This document shows positions 1-5,740 of a stretch of DNA of 5,890 bases, piece after piece (within the stretch, counting starts at the first letter, position 1; the number at the start of each line of letters is the position of its first letter). The notes beneath the pieces were generated by a model that saw only the letters and a list, made by a program, of their open reading frames with translations, did not search any database and was not told the DNA's origin. The position numbers and the translations under genes are program-made. The stretch is from Chlorobiota bacterium (GTDB taxonomy: Bacteria; Bacteroidota; Bacteroidia; Bacteroidales; B39-G9): contig DAOVJU010000240.1 of NCBI GenBank assembly GCA_030632095.1, positions 1-5,890 on the forward strand, in the 5' to 3' direction.

Positions 1-26
1 CTTTTGTTCATAATTTTTTAAGTTTT

Positions 27-64
27 AAGTTTCGGGGGTTAAGATAATACTGCTCCCGGAACTT
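27..64 (+). terminator. Possible intrinsic terminator of a gene left of the window
   Basis: Bases 27-39 can pair with 52-64 in plus-strand RNA, giving a 13-pair stem that includes three G-U pairs (32/59, 37/54, 39/52) around a 12-base loop, followed by TTCT. The wobble pairs would become A-C mismatches in minus-strand RNA, so the fold favours a plus-strand transcript. This would fit the end of a plus-strand gene lying mostly outside the window, since frames 1 and 2 meet stops at 19-21 and 11-13. The T run after the stem is short, and the hairpin could instead lie in the leader of the first gene. Confidence 0.35.
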
Positions 65-118
65 TTCTAATTACAAACATAGGGGCTAATTAAACGAACA
101 GATAATTTTTAAAAATAC

Positions 119-126
119 TATATTCG
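119..126 (+). promoter_or_regulatory. Possible -7 promoter element of the exonuclease gene
   Basis: The bases TATATTCG match TAnnTTCG, close to the Bacteroidota -7 consensus TAnnTTTG, and lie 38 bases before the ATG at 165. I see no clear TTG-type -33 element at the usual 19-21 base spacing, so this rests on one half-site. The same variant occurs in front of two other genes that start proposed transcription units in this window. Confidence 0.35.
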
Positions 127-164
127 CATTTTTAATCAATCAATTTTTATAAAACACCCCATAA

Positions 165-944
165 ATGGAACTTAATTTAAAAAATTCACTGGTTTTTATT
201 GACCTGGAAACAACCGGAATAAATGTTGTTAATGATCGTATAGTGGAATTATCAATATTAAAAATTGATCCAAACGGTAAAGAGACTAGTTATACATACA
301 GGGTGAATCCAACTGTTCCTATTCCAGAAGAAACAAGCAAAATTCATGGTATTTATGATGAAGACATTAAAGACGAACCTAAATTCTCTGAAATTGCTAA
401 AAACATAGCAAAAATACTAGAAGGATGTGATTTAGCCGGATATAATTCAAACAAATTTGATATTCCGCTCCTGGCAGAGGAGTTCTTGCGTGCAGAAGTT
501 GATTTTGATATGAAAAAGCGAAAATTTATTGATGTCCAGGTAATATTCCATAAAATGGAGCAACGGACATTAATAGCTGCATACAAATTCTATTGTAAGA
601 AGGAATTAGAAAATGCTCATAGCGCAGAAGCAGATGTAAAAGCAACATATGAAGTATTAAAAGCTCAATTGGACAAATACGACAACCTGGAAAACAATAT
701 TGAATATTTAAACAGCTTTTCTTCCCAAACAAAAAATGTTGATTTCATAGGCAGAATAATTTACAATGCTCAGGGAAAAGAAACCTTTAATTTCGGGAAA
801 TACAAAGGAAAAACCGTAGAAGAAGTATTGGAAAAAGATCCCGGATACTATGGATGGATTTTGAATAGTGAATTTCCGTTATATACTAAAAAAGTTATGA
901 CAGCAATTAAATTGCGGGGTATGGATGGAAAACTCAAGATGTAA
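165..944 (+). CDS. DEDDh 3'-5' exonuclease (DnaQ/ExoX-like)
   Basis: This is a predicted cytoplasmic 3'-5' exonuclease of the RNase T/DNA polymerase III epsilon superfamily, acting on single-stranded DNA or RNA ends with two metal ions. All five catalytic residues are visible: D13 and E15 in FIDLETTG (Exo I), D99 in GYNSNKFDIPLL (Exo II), and H152 and D157 in AHSAEADVKAT (Exo III, DEDDh type). The conserved IHGI follows at 60-63. Residues about 207-250 (FNFGKYKGKTVEEV, then GYYGWIL) match the small C-terminal domain found in exodeoxyribonuclease X-like proteins. At 259 residues with that tail it is more likely a stand-alone nuclease than the replicative epsilon subunit, although many genomes label it so. 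The ATG is preceded by an A/C-rich stretch without a Shine-Dalgarno motif, as is normal in Bacteroidota. The next gene follows after 54 bases on the same strand. The superfamily is certain; the substrate is not. Confidence 0.92.
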   Translation: MELNLKNSLVFIDLETTGINVVNDRIVELSILKIDPNGKETSYTYRVNPTVPIPEETSKIHGIYDEDIKDEPKFSEIAKNIAKILEGCDLAGYNSNKFDIPLLAEEFLRAEVDFDMKKRKFIDVQVIFHKMEQRTLIAAYKFYCKKELENAHSAEADVKATYEVLKAQLDKYDNLENNIEYLNSFSSQTKNVDFIGRIIYNAQGKETFNFGKYKGKTVEEVLEKDPGYYGWILNSEFPLYTKKVMTAIKLRGMDGKLKM

Positions 945-998
945 GATTTATGATTAAAACGTTTAACATTATAACTTTTTAGCATTCTAACAGACGAA

Positions 999-1610
999 AT
1001 GAAAATAATAGCAATAGGACGAAACTATATTGACCATGCTAAAGAATTGAATAACCCGGTACCTGAAAAACCAATTTTTTTCATGAAGCCGGAAACTTCA
1101 ATAATAAGGAACAATAAACCCTTCTTTTATCCGGATTTCTCCGAAAATATTCATTATGAAACCGAAATAGTAATAAAGATAAATCGCTTGGGAAAACATA
1201 TAACAGAGAAATTTGCAAATCAATATTACAATGAAGTTGGCATTGGCATTGATTTTACTGCACGTGACCTGCAAAAAGATGCAAAAGAAAAAGGCCTTCC
1301 ATGGGAAATTGCCAAAGCTTTTGACGGGTCAGCACCCATAAGTGAGTTTGTACTGGTAAAAAAATTCGAAAATATTAATAATCTCAACTTTTCTTTAAAA
1401 ATTAAGAATGAACTTGTTCAGCAAGGAAATACAAGAGATATGATTTTTTCATTTGATAAAATAATAGCCTATGTATCACAATTTGTAACCCTGAAAATTG
1501 GCGATTTGATATTTACCGGAACCCCTGCTGGTGTTGGAAAAGTTCATATTAATGACCATCTTGAAGCATTTATAGAAGATAAAAAAATGATGGATTTTTT
1601 GATTAAATAA
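999..1610 (+). CDS. FAH-family acylpyruvase/oxaloacetate decarboxylase (FAHD1-like)
   Basis: This is a soluble fumarylacetoacetate hydrolase-fold enzyme of the short FAHD1/YcgM type. Family members hydrolyse acylpyruvates and decarboxylate oxaloacetate with Mg2+ or Mn2+. Visible features are the N-terminal GRNYIDHAKEL, with H13 and E16 at the places of the FAHD1 catalytic His/Glu pair; the metal ligands E54 and E56 (HYETE) and D85 (GIGIDFTARDLQ); GLPWEIAKAFD at 99-109, whose K106 matches a conserved active-site lysine; and GTPAGVG at 174-180. The 203-residue length is normal for this subgroup, which lacks the N-terminal domain of true fumarylacetoacetases. The start is the only sensible one, since the conserved GRNY motif begins at residue 7. 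It probably shares a transcript with the upstream exonuclease. I infer a clean-up role for enol-oxaloacetate or acylpyruvates, because no catabolic genes are nearby. The exact substrate cannot be read from the sequence. Confidence 0.92.
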   Translation: MKIIAIGRNYIDHAKELNNPVPEKPIFFMKPETSIIRNNKPFFYPDFSENIHYETEIVIKINRLGKHITEKFANQYYNEVGIGIDFTARDLQKDAKEKGLPWEIAKAFDGSAPISEFVLVKKFENINNLNFSLKIKNELVQQGNTRDMIFSFDKIIAYVSQFVTLKIGDLIFTGTPAGVGKVHINDHLEAFIEDKKMMDFLIK

Positions 1611-1644
1611 TATTTTAATAATAAAGCTTTTTCCTGATAATGAC

Positions 1645-1667
1645 TTAGGGTTTATGGTAATCCCTAA
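1645..1667. other. Hairpin over the acetyltransferase stop codon
   Basis: TTAGGG at 1645-1650 pairs with CCCTAA at 1662-1667, and TTA at 1652-1654 pairs with TAA at 1658-1660 around a three-base loop. One T-T mismatch separates the two arms. The hairpin sits where the plus-strand acylpyruvase unit and the minus-strand acetyltransferase converge and includes the acetyltransferase stop codon. No T run follows on either strand, so it is not a classical terminator, but it may help end transcripts or protect their 3' ends. Confidence 0.35.
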
Positions 1668-2094
1668 TTATATAAACCTCGTAATCTCCTAAATATTTAA
1701 ATTCACATTTCTTATATAATTCAAGTGCAGGAATATTTGTTTTATGTACTTCAATTTTTATTTGTAATCCTGTCTTTTTGGCAAATTTCAATGATTCTTC
1801 AAGTAAAGGCTTTGCAAATCCTTTACCTTGCAATTCCTTTTTTATTCCAAAATGATGTAAATATAATCGCCTTTGATCGTTTGTAATCCATGATGTCCCA
1901 ATGATTTCTCTTGTTTCAATATCTTCAAGAATAAGTAGTTTTCCTCCTCCTTTGATGGTGTTTTCTATAATTTCCCTGTTATCTCCTCGTTCCGGTTTTC
2001 CTAAATCCAACGATTTCCAGAGTGGAATAATTTGTTCATAATCCCCTGTTCTGTAATCCCTGATAATAAAATTATTCTTCAAGTTTTCTGACAT
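1645..2094 (-). CDS. GNAT-family N-acetyltransferase
   Basis: This is a predicted cytoplasmic acetyl-CoA-dependent N-acetyltransferase with an unknown substrate. Counting from the chosen start, it has 149 residues and the full GNAT fold. Residues 9-60 form the N-terminal strand and helices, and 63-71 (EIIGTSWIT) the central strand. Motif A is at about 80-110 (HHFGIKKELQGKGFAKPLLE), with the acetyl-CoA pyrophosphate loop Q89-G-K-G92-F-A94. Motif B follows at about 113-142, with the common N-x-x-A-x-x-x-Y pattern (N120, A123, Y127). The frame also opens at a TTG at 2124. I prefer the ATG at 2094 because the extra ten residues lie wholly inside the end of the nfeD-like gene and add nothing to the fold. 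With the ATG the overlap is 23 bases, which suggests translational coupling. The architecture is RimI-like, but nothing shows a ribosomal substrate. Confidence 0.85.
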   Translation of the reverse strand: MSENLKNNFIIRDYRTGDYEQIIPLWKSLDLGKPERGDNREIIENTIKGGGKLLILEDIETREIIGTSWITNDQRRLYLHHFGIKKELQGKGFAKPLLEESLKFAKKTGLQIKIEVHKTNIPALELYKKCEFKYLGDYEVYIIRDYHKP

Positions 2095-3490
2095 ATAATT
2101 GACTGGTTGTAAACTTGATAACAACTACTTTTTCACCTTTTTCAATGTATCCTGACTGGCACCTGGCATCGTAATAATCGTCATCTATTTTAACTTTTCC
2201 GGCAGGTCTTAAAATAGTTGTTGCTTCACCTGTTTTTCCAATCATATTATCATATTCCCCTGAAACCCCAATAAATCCTTCTTCCTTTTTTTGTGTAGCA
2301 TCCAGAACCAAAAAACTTAATACTGAGCTGCTTAATAGCTTACTTCCCAGCCAAATTGAAAAAACCAGAGACAAAAACATAGAAATCATCACCAGGAAAA
2401 AAGCCCTGAATAATAAAGCAAATGATTCTTTGTCAAAAGTAAAAACAACATTATCTACCAGGCTTAATGTTAGCCCGGTTATTATTAAGATAATTCCACT
2501 AACCCCGGCAACCCCAAATCCGGGAATTGCAAAAACCTCCAATGCAATTAATATTATCCCTATAACAAATATAACAATCTCCCAGTTTTCAGCCAGTCCT
2601 TCCAGGTATAAAGGGGCAAAATATAAAATTGCGGCAACAATTGCAGCTCCCAATGGAAACCCCACTCCTGGTGTTTGCAACTCAAAATATATTCCTCCAA
2701 TAATTACCATAATTAACAAACCACTAATAACCGGATTTACAAGAAATCCTATAATAGATTCTAAAGAGGTAACTTCATATTTTTTAATCTCATAATCGTT
2801 TACACCGGCTAATTCAAGCACTTCAGCAATATTTTCGGCCTGGCCTTCGCAAAAGCCATATTTCATTGCCTCCAGGGTAGTGAATGTTAATACTTTTCCA
2901 GTGTCAATGATCCCTTCAATGAATACATCCGGATCAACCATAGCTTCCGCTATTTTTGGATCTCTAAACCATTTTATTATTGTATCGTTCCCTGTAATAA
3001 CAGTGTCTTTACCATGTACTTCGGCTGTTGAGCGCATTGTTGACCGCATGTATGCCTGGAACTTATCGGGCACTGGTTTTCCCGATTGATCAACAACCGT
3101 AGCCGCTCCTATATTTGCACCAGGGCGCATATAAATACTATCACAAGCAATAGATATTAATGCTCCTGCAGAAGCTGCATTATTATCAATAAAGACATAA
3201 ACCGGAATTTTACTGTTCAAAATTATTGTCCTGATTGAATCAGCAGCATCTACAAGCCCGCCATATGTATTCATATGAATTATAATATAATCGGCATTAA
3301 TCTTATTTGCCTCTTCGAAACTTTGTTTAGTTTGCCGCCATATAGCCGGGCCAATTTGCTGTTTTATAGCAAAACTATAAACAATTGATTTATTTTCCTG
3401 GCCAAGAGGTATACTGTCTTGAATATTGGCTTTAACAGGATTTATCCAACACGCAAAGTTTAATGTAATAAACAGGATGATTTTTTTCAT
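2072..3490 (-). CDS. NfeD-family membrane-bound serine protease (ClpP-class, long form)
   Basis: This is a long NfeD protein (472 residues), a membrane-anchored ClpP/SppA-like protease linked in other organisms to stomatin/flotillin partners and membrane quality control. A signal peptide covers about residues 1-21. The protease domain covers about 32-235. IIHMNTYGGLVDAAD corresponds to the oxyanion-strand region. S107 in NNAASAGA is the nucleophile, and K143 in PDKFQAYMRS is the likely Lys of the Ser-Lys dyad, judged from alignment to archaeal NfeD (PH1510). Five hydrophobic segments follow at about 246-268, 274-296, 303-322, 324-346 and 358-382. The C-terminal OB-fold NfeD domain spans about 407-470 (IGKTGEATTILRPAGK, then IEKGEKVVVIKF). 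Topology places the protease outside the cytoplasmic membrane. No SPFH/floA-type partner gene is adjacent, unlike many bacterial loci. The gene starts 24 bases after the lipoprotein gene and overlaps the acetyltransferase gene, so all three are probably cotranscribed. Confidence 0.92.
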   Translation of the reverse strand: MKKIILFITLNFACWINPVKANIQDSIPLGQENKSIVYSFAIKQQIGPAIWRQTKQSFEEANKINADYIIIHMNTYGGLVDAADSIRTIILNSKIPVYVFIDNNAASAGALISIACDSIYMRPGANIGAATVVDQSGKPVPDKFQAYMRSTMRSTAEVHGKDTVITGNDTIIKWFRDPKIAEAMVDPDVFIEGIIDTGKVLTFTTLEAMKYGFCEGQAENIAEVLELAGVNDYEIKKYEVTSLESIIGFLVNPVISGLLIMVIIGGIYFELQTPGVGFPLGAAIVAAILYFAPLYLEGLAENWEIVIFVIGIILIALEVFAIPGFGVAGVSGIILIITGLTLSLVDNVVFTFDKESFALLFRAFFLVMISMFLSLVFSIWLGSKLLSSSVLSFLVLDATQKKEEGFIGVSGEYDNMIGKTGEATTILRPAGKVKIDDDYYDARCQSGYIEKGEKVVVIKFTTSQLYVRKLEE

Positions 3491-3514
3491 TTAATTGTAG
3501 ATAAATATGTATAA

Positions 3515-3985
3515 TTATTTATTACCAACTTTCGGAACTTTTTCAAAAACGCCATCTGAAATATGAATAGTATTTAAACTCAAAGAAGTTGCTTGAAAAT
3601 TAAAAAGGCCATTGATTTTATTATCCTCAATTTTAGTGATATCAACAGTACCCGAATATCCTGTATACACCACATTTGAATCATTTTGATAATTCATAGC
3701 AACTATATTATCAAATCCAATGGTATACGATCCTGTTTCTAATGAAGGTACAGTAATAATAATCTGATCCTTTACTTTGCCACTTTCCAAACGTTGGCCA
3801 GTTATCACCAGATAACCTGTATTATCATTATAAAACTTAGTTGCAGCCACAAAGTCATCACTCCCAATTTTGGCCTCAAATTTTGATGTTAAAATATCAA
3901 TTGGGTTTGTTTTATCTTCTTCACATGAAAAAGTTAAAAGAACAAGGGTAATTGCCAACACAAAACCTGATATATTTCTTTTCAT
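3515..3985 (-). CDS. Small lipoprotein of unknown function
   Basis: I do not recognise a function. The 156-residue product has a lipoprotein signal peptide: MKRN, a hydrophobic core at 7-18, then LTFSC with the lipidated Cys at 21. The residues after the Cys (EEDK) are acidic, like the lipoprotein export signals reported in Bacteroidota, so surface exposure is possible but inferred. The mature part (about 22-156) alternates short beta-strand-like segments and resembles the small beta-rich DUF6252-type lipoproteins: FEAKIGSDDFVA at 36-47, then YLVITGQRL, IIITVPSLETGSYTIGF and a final INGLFNFQA. There are no cysteines beyond the lipobox and no catalytic motif. It lies between mqnA and the nfeD-like gene on the same strand, 24 bases before the latter. 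No promoter element is clear in the 96 bases in front of it. The DUF assignment is a tentative recollection. Confidence 0.82.
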   Translation of the reverse strand: MKRNISGFVLAITLVLLTFSCEEDKTNPIDILTSKFEAKIGSDDFVAATKFYNDNTGYLVITGQRLESGKVKDQIIITVPSLETGSYTIGFDNIVAMNYQNDSNVVYTGYSGTVDITKIEDNKINGLFNFQATSLSLNTIHISDGVFEKVPKVGNK

Positions 3986-4081
3986 TTTGAAAAATTAAGT
4001 ATTTTTGAATTAAAAGGTTAATATAATTTTATAAATTTAGTAAAAAGCATTTTATTTCCTTTAATAAATTTATTTCGTAAG
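3986..4081 (-). other. 96-base spacer between mqnA and the lipoprotein gene
   Basis: The spacer is very AT-rich. It contains a perfect 12-base palindrome, AATAAATTTATT (4063-4074), a few bases after the mqnA stop, which forms only a weak AT hairpin. I see no TAnnTTTG-type promoter element and no strong terminator, so read-through from mqnA is the simplest reading. A separate weak promoter cannot be excluded. Confidence 0.4.
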
Positions 4082-4843
4082 CTACTCTTTATTTATTAAA
4101 TCCAAATATTCTAAAAATTTATTCATTCCCTGAATTTTATCAGTATTTAAATTGTAATCAATGTTTTCATACAGATAGTCTTCCAAATCAATTGCATACT
4201 TTTTAGTAGCATAGGTTTTTATCGCGTCAGGAATATGATTTATTCCATATGCTAATGATTTATTAAATAAATTCTTAAAATTTTCCGGCAGGGGTTTGTT
4301 TGCTATCCAGGCAGCAAAAATAAATGGCAATCCGGTAAACTTTTTCCATTCTAAAGCCAGGTCATATCGGTACTTAAATTTATTCAACTGGCCAAAAACC
4401 CGGTCTCCAATAATAATGGCACCTTCACTTTCTTTTAGTTTATCATTTTCAAAACCTGTTTTTGTATTTTCCCATAGAACATCAATGTCCCAAAAGAATT
4501 TTGCCAGAATTTTTACAAGCATAACTGATGTTCGCGACTGATAATCAAGAAAAATCTTTTTTATATCATTAAGATTAGAATTTGATAAAAGCACCACTGA
4601 TTTTACTTCACCAATTGCACCTATACAGTAACTTGACACAATATCTTTATATGGCAGTTCATTCATTATTGCAACCGGCACTAAACCTATATCAACCTTA
4701 TTTTCAATTAAATATTGTGCGCATTTTGAAGGATTTTCAATGTGCAATTTATATTTTCCTGTTAAATATCCCGATTTTTCAATACCATAAATAAAGGGGA
4801 AAGTATTAATGTATGAAACAGCAGCTATATGGATCTTACTCAT
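4082..4843 (-). CDS. mqnA: Chorismate dehydratase MqnA (futalosine menaquinone pathway)
   Basis: MqnA removes water from chorismate to give 3-[(1-carboxyvinyl)oxy]benzoate, the first committed step of the futalosine route to menaquinone in the cytoplasm. The 253-residue protein has the type 2 periplasmic-binding-protein fold of the MqnA/MqnD family. Family signatures in order are VSYINTFPFIYGI at 9-21, VDIGLVPVAI at 50-59, IGEVKSVVLLS at 77-87, DYQSRTSVMLVK at 100-111, GAIIIGDRVF at 141-150, and DLALEWKKFTGLPFIFAAW at 161-179. The last, with E165-W and TGLPF, is diagnostic. It lacks the features expected of MqnD, which acts on cyclic de-hypoxanthine futalosine. The length is slightly short but within the usual range. 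There is no signal peptide, as expected for a biosynthetic enzyme. It is the first gene of a minus-strand cluster. No other mqn gene is in the window, which is common because these genes are often scattered. Confidence 0.93.
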   Translation of the reverse strand: MSKIHIAAVSYINTFPFIYGIEKSGYLTGKYKLHIENPSKCAQYLIENKVDIGLVPVAIMNELPYKDIVSSYCIGAIGEVKSVVLLSNSNLNDIKKIFLDYQSRTSVMLVKILAKFFWDIDVLWENTKTGFENDKLKESEGAIIIGDRVFGQLNKFKYRYDLALEWKKFTGLPFIFAAWIANKPLPENFKNLFNKSLAYGINHIPDAIKTYATKKYAIDLEDYLYENIDYNLNTDKIQGMNKFLEYLDLINKE

Positions 4844-4870
4844 TTAGTAACAGGTATTCATTTTGAATAA

Positions 4871-4878
4871 CGAAGATA
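4871..4878 (-). promoter_or_regulatory. Possible -7 promoter element of mqnA
   Basis: On the minus strand these bases read TATCTTCG, a TAnnTTCG match to the Bacteroidota -7 consensus. They lie 27 bases before the mqnA ATG, which leaves a short leader. No good -33 TTG is seen at the normal spacing, so this is suggestive only. Confidence 0.35.
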
Positions 4879-5209
4879 TTTAAACTATGTAGATAAAAAA
4901 ATGAAAATGAATAATTAATTCAAAGGTATTTAACAAGCTATTTGTAATATGTACTGTGATTACTATATCTGATCTAAGAAAGTAACTTATCTATTTTGAC
5001 TGGCGAACCATTTAATAATCTAATTGCATTTCGTCCATTGTAATAGTTGCTGCAACCAAATATATAAACCCTTTTTGAAGAAATTGTTTGAATCTGTTAA
5101 TAAAATTTTCGTTGTAACAAACCAGTTTGAAAATCAGATTTATTCATCAACAAAATCGGTCTTTTATCAAAAAAAACTGATTTATGATTTTTAGTTTCAT
5201 TTAAAATTT

Positions 5210-5217
5210 TAATTTCG
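5210..5217 (+). promoter_or_regulatory. Possible -7 promoter element of the secreted-protein gene
   Basis: The bases TAATTTCG match TAnnTTCG and lie 35 bases before the ATG at 5253, much like the arrangement in front of 165 and 4843. The surrounding sequence is AT-rich, which raises the chance of a random match, and no -33 element is clear. Confidence 0.3.
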
Positions 5218-5252
5218 CACAACTTATTTATATAACAAAAAACAAAACTGAA

Positions 5253-5705
5253 ATGAAAAAATTAATTATTCTCTTTGCTTTTGTTTTCTCAATGACCTTT
5301 TCATTTTCTCAAGTTGTACAAACTCCTGTTGATATTCGTCTGGGACTTGAACTGCTTGACCAGCAAACCATACCGGCTGAAGTAATGGATACGTTGCAGG
5401 ATCCTAGTGTCCTTTTTACAAATAGTTATTTCAGCGTAACAGCATTTATGACAATTTTTGATACGGTTAATATTTCAAAAATACATGTTAAACTTGGTAC
5501 TTCGGAAGGTGGAAATGATTTGCTTGAGTCTGAATTCCTGTTTGATAACCCTGACCAGCCAAACGGTTTGGAGTTTACCAGGGAAGAATATGCTGTTTGT
5601 TTAGGATTAGGAGTTTATCTGAAACAGGAAAATTACTTTTTTAAAGTATACCTTGAAGACATTAACGGGCAGTTATCAGAAACTATCACCTACCAGACAA
5701 ATTAA
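5253..5705 (+). CDS. Small secreted beta-rich protein of unknown function
   Basis: I do not recognise a named family. The 150-residue product has a clear Sec signal peptide: MKK, a hydrophobic core at 4-17, then SFSQ, with likely cleavage just before Q20, a pattern very common in Bacteroidota. The mature part (about 130 residues) looks like a single immunoglobulin- or fibronectin III-like beta sandwich. ISKIHVKLGTSEGGNDLLESE at 74-94 and NYFFKVYLEDINGQLSETITY at 127-147 read as paired strands, and the latter resembles the last strands of Fn3-type domains. One Cys (C116) is present, so no disulfide can form within the mature chain. There is no C-terminal type IX secretion domain and no lipobox, so a periplasmic location is the default. 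It sits 35 bases before another secreted-protein gene on the same strand, and the two are probably cotranscribed and may work together. Confidence 0.75.
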   Translation: MKKLIILFAFVFSMTFSFSQVVQTPVDIRLGLELLDQQTIPAEVMDTLQDPSVLFTNSYFSVTAFMTIFDTVNISKIHVKLGTSEGGNDLLESEFLFDNPDQPNGLEFTREEYAVCLGLGVYLKQENYFFKVYLEDINGQLSETITYQTN

Positions 5706-5740
5706 TTTTATTACATATACCAACACCCAAAATTTACCTT

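Larger units (their letters stand above)
4844..5252. other. 409-base intergenic region between divergent genes
   Basis: This gap separates mqnA (minus strand) from the secreted-protein gene (plus strand). It holds a promoter-like element at each end (4871-4878 and 5210-5217). It also holds a short inverted repeat, GTTGC-T-GCAAC, at 5046-5056, and a loose inverted pair, AAATCAG at 5131-5137 with CTGATTT at 5177-5183. I find no tRNA, no recognisable riboswitch and no credible gene. One 40-codon minus-strand open stretch at 4974-5096 reads like protein but has no start codon and is treated as a finding, not a gene. Confidence 0.6.

Noticed and set aside
353..732. Minus-strand open frames of 77 and 68 codons opposite the exonuclease gene
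   Set aside because: They are antisense to the catalytic domain of the exonuclease and have no family resemblance or promoter.
2430..3089. Plus-strand open frames of 121 and 69 codons opposite the nfeD-like gene
   Set aside because: They lie wholly antisense to a gene with full domain and motif support, and their low-complexity composition mirrors the membrane segments on the other strand.
4018..4050. Ten-codon minus-strand ORF (MLFTKFIKLY) with an AAAGGA stretch before its ATG, between mqnA and the lipoprotein gene
   Set aside because: It is very short and AT-driven, and Bacteroidota rarely rely on Shine-Dalgarno motifs. There is no sign of an attenuator or leader-peptide arrangement.
4296..4794. 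Plus-strand open frames of 81 and 70 codons opposite mqnA
   Set aside because: They are antisense shadows of a firmly identified gene and have no recognisable domain.
5046..5056. Inverted repeat GTTGC-T-GCAAC, considered as an operator or tRNA arm
   Set aside because: Its one-base centre is too tight for a hairpin, no cloverleaf can be built around it, and it is too far from either promoter-like element to assign a role.
5123..5183. Overlapping inverted repeats (CAGTTT/AAACTG and AAATCAG/CTGATTT), considered as a riboswitch or small RNA
   Set aside because: The two pairings exclude each other, the arms are short and AT-rich with loops of about 40 bases, and no conserved RNA core is recognised.
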